Shown piece after piece: positions 53,767 to 64,000 of a stretch of 64,000 bases of DNA. Position 1 is the stretch's first letter, and every line of letters begins with the position of its first letter. The DNA lies in NCBI RefSeq assembly GCF_000687475.1, contig NC_057321.1, forward strand, positions 1,116,001 to 1,180,000, read 5' to 3'. This DNA is from Ustilaginoidea virens (Eukaryota; Ascomycota; Sordariomycetes; Hypocreales; Clavicipitaceae). The notes under the pieces are model-generated. The model was given only the letters and a program-made list of their open reading frames with translations. It did no database searches and was not told where the DNA came from. The position numbers and the translations under genes were made by a program.

Positions 53767-56249
53767 CACTACTGCACGGCTTTGGCTTTCTGGCTTTCTC
53801 GTTCTCTGGCTTTCCGGCTTCCCGGCTTTCCGGGAGGGTTGAGCCGCGGGCATGGGGTGTACACCCAGGCAACTGGGATATTGAAATCTCAGCACAGCTA
53901 CTCTGTAGCTCGGGCTCATAACTGGACGAGACGGCTCTGCATGTACTTTCAACACAGGAAGTGTGACCTTTGAAGATTCCCAGAATGTCCTACATCTTTG
54001 GCCAACGCCTTGTCGCGTCGAGAATGGCGAGGCAGCAGGAAATTGGAGATTAGCATGGCCCATGTGCACTGATGAAGAAGATTGGCAGCAGGTCCGGCAA
54101 CTGCCATCAAACTCTAAATACCACAGACCAACTTTAAGCAGCGACCCGGCGGGCCCTTGCGGAGAGAACAGTTGCACACGGACAAGTTAACCCGCGTCGG
54201 CTCCCCCCTGAGCTCGGGCTGCCGAAGAGGCCAGTGGCAGCCGCGCCAAGACTTCCCACGACGGTAAAACGATAATGCCATGGCCGTCACTAGAGCGAGG
54301 CCACCGCCGACTAACCGAAGCTCCTCAACAATGACCACTTGGCCCGGACGTGGTGTCGTGGTGTCATCAGCAGGCGTACCCCGTGATCGGAAGTGGCGGC
54401 CGGGGTTTCTGCCAACAGCCTCTCTCTCCTCTGTTGACCTGTTGACGATGTTGATGCGCTGATCTCCATCCAACAGGGAGCCAGGGTTTGAGGGGGCAAC
54501 AGACGAACAAAGCGCCGGCCTCTTCCTAGTCTGGCGCGACTGACCCAAAGATCCCAACGGCAGGACGCCCGAAACAAGGGCCCGACGTCGACACTCTTGT
54601 ACTCAAACGGCTTCCCTGCACTGGTGACCGGCAATGCTGACGGGCTTGCGCAGGAGGAACAGGCCGAGACGGGAATCTGTATACTCGGTACTCCGTACAG
54701 GGCGCGGACTTCGCAGCACGCAGCATCACTTTCCGACGGCATTTGACACTGGAGGTTCGGCGCAGAGACGAGCTTCATAGCCCAGGGGTCAATTCCAGTT
54801 CATGTTCATTCAACGTTATACCACATGCAAACACTGGGCCTACCCCTTTCGGCTAGTAGAGGGCACTGGCAGTCTGCCGTCAGGTAAGTACATGTACGGA
54901 CGTACCTAACGTAGCTAAGGTACGGAAACAAAGTCCACAGTCTACTCCGTACAGTGTACGCTGGTGCCTGGTGGTTACAGTCTACGGTGGTGGCGGTGGT
55001 GGCGATGGTGGGTGGTGGGGCAGAGCGAGCTGCGAGCTGCATGTCTGTGGTCACTAGAAACTTGAAACATCTGCTGCTGAGCGGCTTCCCAGCCCTCAGG
55101 TCTCATCCCTCAGAGGCTCAGTCTTGGCGGTAGCGGTGCCAGTGTTGGCTGCAGCAGCAGACGAAAGCCCAGCTGGCCGGCTCGGGATCGAAGCTCACAT
55201 GCAACCGGCTGATGCTCATCATCAACAAGTGACCGGCATTCAACAGAGGACAGAGGAATAAGGTACCTACCTTACCTAACCTAAGCTAGCCCGTTGCTGA
55301 CGTCAGGTAGCGCCGTGCTTCATTCCTCGCCGCGTTGGTGGGCTGGCCGTGGGCTTGAAGGCTGGGTGGACTCGGTTCGATAACTCCACCTGGCAGCTGG
55401 TTGCTCTCGAGGCGGGCCGGCCGGTGGGCCAGCCATTAGCCAGCCAACCACTCACATCCCCCTGGTCCCACATGCAGTCATATCCCGGTCCGGAAAGGAT
55501 TGGCAGCTTCCCAGGAACCCCTTTCGTCCCATCGCCCGCGCCCATGCCCACGGACTCCAGAGGGCGGACCGTGGAGCGCTACTCTACTGTACCGAGAACA
55601 AGTACGGCGTACGGAGTACATCATGACTGACCCGCAGGGTTGGTCTCCTGCCCCTTCCCTCATCTTCAGCCTCGTCCATCGACATCTTTCGATCTCTTCC
55701 TTCTTTTCCTGGTTCCTGTCGTCTTTTGCATACCGAGTACTGCCAGCTTCTTAATTCTTGGTTTTCCGTCTTTCCTTTAATTGCTTTGCCGTCGACGTCA
55801 TCCTTTTTTTTTCTTCCCTTGTGTGTTTCCTTCATTAATTGTTCAGGATCTGGAACGAATCAGCCATTGGACTTCACCAGAAGATAATTCGCGTTGATTA
55901 TCTTGCCTTTTTTTTTTTTTTCTTTTTCTATCTTTTCCCTCTCGGTCTTGTCGTTGCCGCGCCGCACTGCATTCTCAGCATTGCCATGGTTTCGTGTAAT
56001 TTATAGTCGATTAATCCATCCTCCTCGACAACGCTCTCCCCATCGTCGAGTCTCACCCTCGGTTTACGGAAATCACCCCAACCCTGCTGAATTGGAAAAG
56101 AGTTTGCATGATAGCATCTCAGCCGGCCTCGTGCGATACGTCGTCGTCGCTTGCCACGATTCATTACCCTTCTTCTCGCCCTCTTGGCCGATCCTCGATA
56201 CGTTTCGAATGCAGCACGACGTTGGATAGTCTTTCTTCACCGTTCAATT
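53767..56249. other. Long intergenic region, no gene supported
   Basis: 2.5 kb before the yapsin gene: TTTCCGGC repeat (53794-53832), three TACGGAGTA words (54689-54697, 54943-54951, 55610-55618), GGTGGTGGC repeat (54982-55018), TACCTACC cluster (55262-55280), T-run (55905-55922). A long pyrimidine-rich leader precedes 56250. Open frames lack features. Confidence 0.55.
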
Positions 56250-57934
56250 ATGATTGCTGTTGCGTTGCTGCCGCTGGCGTTATGGACCCTCTGTGCTTCT
56301 GCCTTCTTCCCGTACACCCCCGTATGGTTGAAAGAGAAAAAGGAGCTTTCCTTGCCGGTTGAGGCGAAGCGGAATGCTGCTGCGTATGCGGTCAATCGTG
56401 GGGTTTCCTTTGCCCTCGAGCGGAAAGCAGGCCGGGTTAGTGCATCCGGGATCATTAGATGTCGCCTTCATATGCCCCCCTGCGACGGAGTCTTGTTCCC
56501 GTTTACTCACGCTAATCATGACAAAAGAACAATGGCTCACCGGCTTCGAGAGCTTCAAAACAAGCCATCTGGCTGAGGACCAAATATGGGCACGCGAATT
56601 CGGCGGCTGCTGCAAATGTTGATTTGGAGAAGAGGTCCGCAAACTCGTATCATGTTATAAATGCCACCCAACCAACTCAGTCCATGGCTGCGGGAATCGA
56701 CCAGGACGGTACCGACTATTCATACTTCATCACAGCTCAGCTGGGTTCCAAGGCCAGGCAGTTCTACATGTTGCTGGATACCGGTGCCGGATCGAGTTGG
56801 GTGATGGGATCGAGCTGTACCGACAAGGCCTGCACCATGCACAATCTCTTTGGATCGGGCGACTCTGATACGCTGGTCGAGGCGAAGAAGTCTTTCACCA
56901 TTTCGTACGGGACTGGAACGGTCCAGGGCAGCATCGTCTCCGACGCAATCAGCGTAGCCGGCATTAGCGTCCAGTACTCGTTCGGCCTTGCTTCAAAGAC
57001 TTCTGATGACTTTGCCTACTTTGCGTTTGACGGCATTCTCGGCATGTCGATGAGTCAGGGAGCCAGCGCCAACTTTCTCAAGACGCTGGCCGATGCCAAG
57101 AAGCTTGACAAGAACATTTTTGGCGTTTCGCTCAATCGTGCCTCGGACGGGACAAACGAGGGCGAAATCAGGTTTGGCGCAACGAATGCCGACAAGTACA
57201 CGGGAGACATTAGTTACACGGCAGTGGGCAAGGACGGCGACTGGGCCATCCAGCTTGACGATATGGCCTATGACGGTAAAAAGGCGGGGACGGGAGGGGT
57301 GCTGAGCTACATCGACACGGGCACTTCCTTCATCTTTGGACCGGCGGATCTGGTCAAGAAGCTTCACGCGGTGGTTCCGGGCTCGGGCAGCGACGACGGG
57401 TTGACCTTCAAGGTGCCATGCGACAGCGACAAGTCGCTGACGTTTACCTTTTCCGGAGTCGACTACCAACTCTCGCCTCGGGACTGGATTTCGCCAAAGG
57501 ACAGCTCGGGCAAGTGCACCAGCAACATCTATGGGCACGAAGTCGTCCAGGGAGCCTGGCTCCTGGGAGACACGTTCCTGAAGAATGTCTACGCTGTATT
57601 CGACAGAGACCGGAAGCGGATCGGGTTCGCCGCTGCAGCCGGCTCCCAGAGCGCTTCGGGCGACGGCTCGCCCACGTCGACGTCCACCAGCCCGACGACC
57701 GGCACGGCAACCAACCTGACCGGCCAAGTCTCGGGCACGTCCGGCAGCTCTACCCCGTCCAACCAGTCGCCCATGGGTCTCGGGGGCCATGAAACAGGCG
57801 CAGCGGGGTCTGGCCGCGACGCAGCAAAGCCTACGGAATCGTCCAAGTCGTCTGCTGCAAGTGCCGGCCGCCGATGTTGGGCACAAGTCGCGAGCAGCAT
57901 CTTGATGGTGGCCCTGGCTGTCGTGGGCGCATGA
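56250..57934 (+). CDS. GPI-anchored aspartyl protease (yapsin/OpsB type)
   Basis: Exons 56250-56435 and 56528-57934 give 530 residues. The signal peptide (MIAVALLPLALWTLCASA) is followed by a propeptide ending near NVDLEKR, a likely Kex2-type KR site. The A1 peptidase core starts DGTDYSYFITAQLGS. Catalytic motifs are DTGAGSSW (about nt 56775) and DTGTSF (about nt 57317); SYGTGTVQGS forms the flap, and disulfide-type Cys pairs are present (SSCTDKACT; VPCDS...GKCTS). A Ser/Thr/Gly-rich stalk leads to a hydrophobic C-terminus (ASSILMVALAVVGA), a GPI-attachment signal. Yapsins process wall and surface proteins at the plasma membrane. The intron has GTTAGT, a CTAAT branch site and AAG acceptor; phase is exact. 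Confidence 0.9.
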
Positions 57935-58945
57935 TGCCGACGAAACCCCACGTCGGCCCCAGCGGGAGAGGGGAGCCGTTTTGCGGATCTGGGGAGGACA
58001 ACACAACAAGTGCAAGGACGACATTGCGATACCCATGTAGCGGCACGACGACGACGGCGCATTTTATCGGGGTGGGGTGTGAAGGCTTGAGACGGGACGG
58101 AAAGGAAAAGAGGTGGACCCGACGACTCTATTTTGGGAAGCAGTTGTGTACATACCTGTTTAATATCTAATACATGCATATACATATTCTCGGACGCACA
58201 ACGGACGAGCACTTGAGGTGCGAATTGCCTGACGCGACTGGAAGGCCGTCTTGTGAAGCATGCGATGGCAGGGCATTGGCATTACCAGGCATGTAGGGAC
58301 TAGCTGGCAGTTGAGGCCCAGGCCGCCTAGCCCCGGGCTCAATGGCTCATTGTTTATTGTCCCGGCGGCAATCAATTACAGCAGCAACAGGAGGTGTGTA
58401 CGTCCTATGTACCTCACCACCAACAGTGGGTGGTGCAGCACCCACCATCTACCTCCTGAGTCCTTAGGAAGTACCTCCCTACCTGCATGTAACCAACCAT
58501 TAACCTCAATCCTACGCGCCTTGCCACATGCACCTAACCTCCCTCCTACCATCTATCCGCTACTACCTACCTCCTTATTGACCAACCACCCACCTCCTAC
58601 CACCACGTACCAGCTCGGACATCGCACGGCATCAGGACAGCTTGGCCGCCGTCATTCCATCTTCCGCCGAATCCTGCACGTCGATAGCCATACACCGGCT
58701 GGCGCCTCCGTCCTCCGCCGTTACGCACCTACCTACCCGGTCGTTGCTCGTTTAAAATCACCCACCACCCACCCACCAGGCGCTGCGCTGGCCCAAGGTT
58801 GAAACACCTCGGGTGCTCAGCTGCTCGTCTCGTCATCTGCTCGTCGTCTGCTCGAAAAAAAAAAAGGAAAAAAAAAAAAAAAACAAACGCGCTGCATTCT
58901 AACAATGTCGCTGGCGAGAAGGCGCGGCCCCCTGAATTGAAAACA
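57935..58945. other. Intergenic region rich in CCTACC words
   Basis: About 1 kb: ACCTCCTACC-type repeats (58440-58600), CACCCACC repeat (58761-58780), A-rich tract (58855-58883) just before the transporter start. No gene seen. Confidence 0.6.
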
Positions 58946-60691
58946 ATGGCGGACAACCTCGAGCCGAAAGGGCACGCAGAGCGCCAGGCGTTTCTGGCAG
59001 ACGACGCGCCGGACGGTGACGACGACCTCGTCGTCTACGCGGGCAAGCACGCGTCCCGAAAGACGCCGCGAACGCCGAATCGCGTGCAGTTTGATTTGCA
59101 CCCGGCCGTCATGGGCGAGCCCGACAGCGACGATGATGACGACGATTATGACGACGACGACGACGACAACGACGACGGTCGTGGTGGCCAGCACTCGCAT
59201 CGGGTGCCGCTCCTGACCGACATGGAGGCCCCCAGCGTTGCGGTCGCCAACGCGCTCGGGGGCGGACCAGGCGGCGACGGCGACGGCGAGCGGCTGGAGC
59301 AGCAGATGCGGCGGCCCAAGTCCGGGCTCCGGTCGGCGTTTGTCAACATGGCCAACTCCATCATCGGCGCGGGCATCATCGGGCAGCCGTACGCGATGCG
59401 GCAGGCGGGCCTCGCGGCGGGCGTGCTGCTGCTGGCCGGGCTGACGGTGGTGATCGACTGGACCATCCGCCTCATCGTCGTCAACAGCAAGCTCAGCGGG
59501 AGGAGCAGCTTCCAGGGCACCGTGGAGCACTGCTTCGGGCGGCCGGGCCTGGTGGCCATCAGCGCGGCCCAGTGGGTGTTTGCCTTTGGCGGCATGGTGG
59601 CCTTTGGCGTCATTGTGGGCGACACGATCCCGCACGTGCTGGCGGCGGCGTGGCCGGGTGCGGCGGCGGTGCCGGTCGTGGGCCTGCTGACGGACAGGCG
59701 GGTCGCCATCGCCGTCCTGGTCATGGGCGTGAGCTACCCGCTGACGCTGTACCGCGACATGGCCAAGCTGGCCAAGGCGAGCACCTTTGCGCTGGCGGGC
59801 ATGCTGGTGATTGTGGCGACGGTGCTGGTGCAGGGCCTGCTGGTGCCGCCCGAGGCCCGGGGCTCCCTGGGCGCGCCGCAGCTGACGGTGAACGGGGGGG
59901 GGATGCTGCAGGCCATTGGGGTGATATCGTTTGGTAAGTGTTTTTTTGGGATCAACTGCCTGCTTCCCCTTTTTTGTGCCCCTTTTGTTCCCCGGCACGC
60001 GGACCGGCAACAACAGCAACAGCCTTGACCTCCTTGACCTGGAACCAAACCACCCCCCCCCCCCCCCCCCCCCCGTCGCTGACTTGCGTGCCATGCGCAC
60101 AACACACAGCCTTTGTGTGCCACCACAACTCGCTCCTCATCTACGGCTCGCTCAAGACGCCCACCATGGACAACTTCTCCCGCGTCACGCACTGGTCGAC
60201 GGGGGTGTCCCTGCTGGCCTGCCTGGCCATGGCGCTCGCCGGCTTCCTCGCCTTTGGCGACAAGACGCTCGGCAACGTGCTCAACAACTTCCCCCCGGAC
60301 AACGCCATGGTCAACGTGGCGCGGCTGTGCTTCGGGCTCAACATGCTGACGACGCTGCCGCTCGAGGCCTTTGTGTGCCGCGAGGTGATGCTGACGTACT
60401 GGTTCCCGGGGGAGGGCTTCCGCCGCGGGCGGCACGTGGCCCTCAGCACGGGGCTGGTGGCCCTGGCCGCCGCGGCGAGCCTGCTGACGTGCGACCTGGG
60501 CGCCGTGTTCGAGCTGGTGGGCGCGACGAGCGCCGTCGCCATGGCGTACGTGCTGCCGCCGCTGTGCTACATGCGCCTGGCGACGCGGGGCTGGCGCACC
60601 TACGCGGCCGGCGCGGTGGTGGCCTTTGGCCTGGCCGTCATGGTGACGAGCGTCGCCCAGGCGGTCGGCAAGATGGTCAACGGTACGAGGT

Positions 60692-60740
<49 letters not shown>

Positions 60741-60835
60741 CCAAATTTGTTTCTTTTAGTTCTGGTCCCCCCCTTTGAGTGCTAACTGGTGTGTGGCGAG
60801 CAACAGGTAGCAACGACGCGGCGCAGTGTGTGTGA
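58946..60835 (+). CDS. AVT-type vacuolar amino-acid transporter (AAAP/SLC38 family)
   Basis: Exons 58946-59933, 60110-60682 and 60807-60835 give 529 residues. The start was set at MADNLEPKG. The acidic N-terminal tail carries Asp runs (about nt 59129-59175). About eleven membrane helices begin with FVNMANSIIGAGIIGQPYAMRQAG, the AAAP/AVT signature, and include SFAFVCHHNSLLIYGSLKTPTMDNFS across intron 1. The 29-nt last exon ends GSNDAAQCV. The closest yeast relatives by motif are Avt2/Avt5/Avt6, which move amino acids across the vacuolar membrane. Intron 2 (60683-60806) contains a 48-nt T run, and intron 1 a C run; both may affect splicing or sequencing accuracy. Confidence 0.9.
60693..60740. 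repeat. 48-nt poly-T inside intron 2 of the transporter gene
   Basis: Uninterrupted T homopolymer, the longest in the window. Confidence 0.9.
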
Positions 60836-61430
60836 GAAGTGCTGCGTATGCGTATGCGTATGCGTATGCGTATGCGTATGCGTATGCGGCTGCGGGCTGG
60901 AGTGCTGTGTGTGCTCTTTGTTCCTCTTTGTTTCTGTCTCTGTCTTGTTTCACCTGTTTCCCGCCGCGTCGGCCGCGATGGCCGCGATGGCCGCGATGGC
61001 CGCGATGGCCCGCGTGGCGGGTGCTGCTGCTGCCCGACGCGCACCAGGCCAGGCCGCCACTTGCCGCCGCTGCCGCTGCTGCCGCTGCTGCCGCTGTCAA
61101 CCAGCCAACCAGCCAGTTGATCAGTCAGTCCGTCAGTCCGTCAGTCAGCCCGTCAGTCCGTCAGTCCGTCAGTTCGTCCGTCCGTCAGTCAGCCGGCCAG
61201 TCCGTCAGTCAGTCACACGACGTGCGCTGCAGCCGCCTTGGATGCACAAAGCCAACCCCGCTCGCCAGCACCCTGCACAGCACCTCCTTCCTATATTCCC
61301 TCAACACCAACAAGTTCGTCTTCCCTTCATCTCTGCTTCTTCTTCTCCCACATCCTCTGCTTCACACATCCATCTTCCCACATCCGTCTTCCCACGTCCA
61401 TCTTCCCACATCCATCTTCCCACAGCCAAC
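60836..61430. other. Intergenic region dense in microsatellites
   Basis: GCGTAT hexamer (60842-60887), GCCGCGATG nonamer (60974-61010), GCTGCCGCT (61068-61095), CAGTCCGT octamer (61120-61215), ATCTTCCCAC repeat (61368-61425). Confidence 0.8.
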
Positions 61431-61605
61431 ATGCCCCTCGTCAACGCCAACCACTCCTCCTGCCCCAAATGCGGCGTCGCCGCCTCGGGCACCTCCAAGA
61501 CCTGCTCCTCCTGCGGCGCTGTAAGTCCCCTCTCTCTCCCCCCCTCCGCCCCTCACGCAGTAACCCAACCGCCCCCCCTATCTCTGGCAGAAATGCCCCA
61601 ATTAG
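61431..61605 (+). CDS. 34-residue zinc-knuckle microprotein
   Basis: Exons 61431-61520 (30 codons) and 61591-61605 (AAA TGC CCC AAT TAG) give 34 residues: MPLVNANHSSCPKCGVAAS, then GTSKTCSSCGAKCPN. Two CxxC knuckles (CPKCG and CSSCG, nine residues between) plus a fifth Cys form a zinc-ribbon-like arrangement. The donor is GTAAGT, the acceptor CTCTGGCAG, and the join is in phase. An in-frame ATG in CCAACATGC context follows a pyrimidine-rich leader typical of expressed fungal genes. I recall similar short CPKCG...CGSCG proteins in ascomycetes but cannot name one. Metal binding is inference. Confidence 0.6.
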
Positions 61606-61761
61606 ACCCCCCCGAGACGGGCCCCCGTCGCCCGGCCCCGCGTCGAACCCGAACCGTCGCTCCTGTCCGCAAAGCTGGGTTTGCCGACGCGCAAGGAAAA
61701 CAGATGGTCTGACGAGGCCGGCTGACCCCCCGAGGGGAGATGGGCGTCCTGCCGAGAACCG

Positions 61762-61799
<38 letters not shown>

Positions 61800-63132
61800 T
61801 TCTTTTCTTTTCTTTTGCTGGTTGAGTCGTGGGAACAAGGTGGACCGTTTGTCAAAGGGGCCCGCGATGGAGAGAGAGGCGGCGTCTGGGCGGACCTGGG
61901 TTTTTCTTCTCCTCTCACCTAGTTGTTGTCGATTTCAAGCGATGAGTTGACCCCCGTTTGCTTTGTGCCTTGCTTTGTGCCTTTTGCGCTTTGCCACGGT
62001 CTTGGGCTGGCGGCGTCGCGGCATGGGGCGACGCACCAAGTCGCCAGAAAAACACCCCGACTCTCGCTGCCCGCCTGCCCGCCTGCCCGCCTGCCCGCCT
62101 GCCCGCCTGCCCATGCAAAGTATGTATTGAGACGACTGCCAGACCGAGCCCGTCACACACACACACACACATGCATACACATCTCGGTTGCAGTGTTGGA
62201 CAGTACGCAGTAGACCTCCCCCAAGCTGTCCCCAGCTGTCCCCAGCTGTCCACGTGCAACGCTGTCAACTTCAGAATCTGCAAAACTACCATTGTGCTCT
62301 AGGAATTCCAATAAACAAAGCATCAGAACAAATAAAAAAAAAACAAAATGAGAAAAAAGGAAAAAAAAAAAGGAAAAACCGACAACGCAAGCTGTAGTGT
62401 AGCAAGTCGCCAGCGTGCCCCCGAGTCCGGCACCGCTCATTACGCGACCTTTCCACAAAACTACGCTCCTTCTTCCCTCTGCCCCCCCTTCTTCTTCTTA
62501 CGTGCCCTCCTTGGTCAATTCATCCTCGAGTTGCAAGAGGCACACAAAGTCAGAATAAACACCCAGAGCCCAACCCCCGCCTTCCTTGGCAAGGGACAAA
62601 GCTCAAGTAAATAATTAGGCACCCTCTTGTCTGCCCGTCACGCCCGACCCATGGTCCTGCTTGACAAACCCGCTCTTCCCGTTTCCTCCCTACCTCCCGT
62701 CATCGTCCCGAGTGGCGAGGCATCAAGATTGGGGGGCGAAAGCACCCAAACGCTGTGCGTCCCATCCAGCGCTCCCAATCTCCGTCCATCCACCATTAAG
62801 CCGTCCGTCCAGGAAACCTTTGGGGGGGAAAGTCTCGCACAAATGTGATCAAACTTGTGCAGGTGCAAACATCGAACCATGCCGCTGTGCACCGATTCAG
62901 GAAGGCGCAGGCAAGTCGAGACATCAAACTCCAAATTTCGAGAACCGACGTGGACAGAGCAACGTGCACTAACAAAAGCTGCCTCCAGCCCCTGTCATCC
63001 GAACAAGCCGTCAAGGAAAAAGTCGAGAGTTGAACTGCAAAGAGAATCGCGTAACAAGGGCGATTACGCCAAAGAGGAAGAAAATGAGGCCTGGTCGCGT
63101 TCGGTACGGGTTGGACTCGAAAACGGGCCGCA
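61606..63132. other. Intergenic region with simple repeats
   Basis: 1.5 kb between convergent genes: CTG run (61768-61795), GCCCGCCT octamer (62068-62113), CA run (62154-62170), CCCAGCTGT repeat (62221-62252), A-rich tract (62331-62376). No gene seen. Confidence 0.6.
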
Positions 63133-63884
63133 TTACAGAACCAAGCACTTCTTGTGGCTTTTGCTGCGGCTGTTGCGGGACAAAAGGGCGGCACGGGTAG
63201 CATGCTCAAACACCTCTCGAACACCCTCGTTGGTCTTGGCCGAGCACTCGAGGTACTTGTAAGCACCAATCTTCTTGCGGATCTCCTCGCCCTGCGGAAG
63301 AAGAAAAAAAAAAAAAGACATATTAGCACATATTGTGACATCATCAATCATCCCGCCCATTTGCTGATGCACGTCCATGTCGAGGCATTGCGAGACATGG
63401 CGTGTCTGGTATGGCGGGATTTGTCCAAATCGACAAGGATACAGCATGGGGAGTATTTACAGCTTCAGGAGTGACAGGTTTCTGGTTGGTCTTCTGCAGC
63501 TCGCTCAGAGTCTTTTGGTCGTATCGCAAATCCTTCTTGCAGCCAACAAGGATGATGGGGAGGCCTTGGCAGAAATGAAGAACCTCGGAAATCCACTGAG
63601 AAGCAGCGTTAGTTGGCATTTTGTTCGGCTCCGTTTCAGAATACCCATCAAGCTTGATTTCAAGTATGGGCATCAAAGGGTTATACCTTTTCCTGGACGT
63701 TGTCAAGAGAATCGGGCGAGTCAATAGCGAAGCAGATCAGAATGACGTGAGAGTCGGGATAGGATAGAGGGCGGAGACGGTCGTAATCTTCTTGGCCAGC
63801 CGTATCCCACAAGGCCAGTTCGACGTGCTTGCCATCGACCTCGACATCGGCGACGTAGTTCTCGAAAACGGTGGGGACGTAGAC
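63133..63884 (-). CDS. RHO1: Rho1-type small GTPase, 3' exons (N-terminal exon off window)
   Basis: Three exons visible (63884-63687, 63595-63461, 63291-63133), 163 codons. The fragment starts at the effector loop ([19 protein letters not shown]) and includes [29 protein letters not shown] (G3), [10 protein letters not shown] (G4-type, with the Rho insert), [25 protein letters not shown] (G5) and a basic tail ending CLVL, a CaaX box for geranylgeranylation. The P-loop exon must lie right of 64000, since 63885-64000 reads as intron. Rho1 activates glucan synthase and the cell-integrity kinase pathway and organises polar growth. Confidence 0.93.
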
Positions 63885-64000
63885 CTGAAATAAGAATCAG
63901 CAAGCCATCCGGTGGGCAGGTTGCTTCGACTTTTTGCAGGCAGACGCGAGCGAGCCGGGTTGCAAAGGTAGCGAAAAAGCAGGGGGGGGGGGGGGAATGG
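63885..64000 (-). other. Intron of the Rho1-type gene running off the right edge
   Basis: Ends in TTATTTCAG at 63885; contains a 14-15-nt run of G on the plus strand near the window end. No exon sequence of the N-terminus is visible. Confidence 0.75.

Noticed and set aside
52930..54177. 415-codon minus-strand open frame
   Set aside because: Mostly antisense to the PTAR1-like gene; no family features.
58817..61044. 427- and 436-codon minus-strand open frames
   Set aside because: Antisense to the transporter gene; His/Arg-rich, poly-Lys/Val runs from homopolymers.

Overview
The window is nuclear DNA of a filamentous ascomycete (Pezizomycotina), most likely a sordariomycete and possibly Hypocreales. 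Evidence: GC-rich genes with short introns (about 50-140 bp, GT-AG, with CTAAC/CTGAC-like branch points), a typical fungal gene set, pyrimidine-rich leaders, and the short intergenic words TAGGTACCTA and TACGGAGTA. The order is inferred, not proven. Exon joins were worked out by hand from splice sites, reading phase and family motifs.

1-29 kb is conserved core genome. It holds a 3'-complete SMP/C2 lipid-transfer protein (Mug190-like), a small type I membrane protein, a C2H2/AT-hook protein, an AGC kinase of the NRC-2/Kin82 type, a CorA-like membrane protein, mitochondrial seryl-tRNA synthetase, an Arp10/Arp11-type actin-related protein, a GEN1/Yen1-type nuclease, the clamp-loader-like ATPase Mgs1/WRNIP1 facing it, the mRNA 3'-end factor Pcf11 (five exons), and a four-helix membrane protein.

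29-43 kb holds small multi-exon genes: a 63-residue SERF-like protein, a secreted cupredoxin, a 143-residue SMN orthologue in five exons, a Nop15-like RRM protein, a Rud3-like Golgi golgin with a GRAB domain, and an uncharacterised multi-pass membrane protein.

43.3-50 kb is an accessory island. A TIR element with five ~95-bp hairpin repeats is interrupted by a degenerate Ty1/copia element that has TG...CA LTRs and a 5-bp GGTCA target duplication. The copia copy has lost gag, carries an inverted LTR fragment, and has pol broken by 14 TAG/TAA stops and one frameshift. Beyond it lie a ~155-bp minisatellite and a 97-residue, six-cysteine secreted protein that looks like an effector candidate.

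51-64 kb returns to core genes: Get1, a PTAR1-like prenyltransferase-alpha repeat protein, a GPI-anchored yapsin-type aspartyl protease, an AVT-type vacuolar amino-acid transporter, a 34-residue zinc-knuckle microprotein, and the 3' exons of a Rho1-type GTPase that runs off the right edge.

Themes shared by neighbours: GEN1-like and Mgs1 (genome stability) are convergent; SMN and Nop15-like (RNP and ribosome biogenesis) are divergent; Mug190-like, Rud3, Get1, the transporter and Rho1 all act on membranes. No tRNA, rRNA or CRISPR was seen. I found no convincing undescribed multi-gene system. The most unusual material is the nested repeat island and the very small genes.
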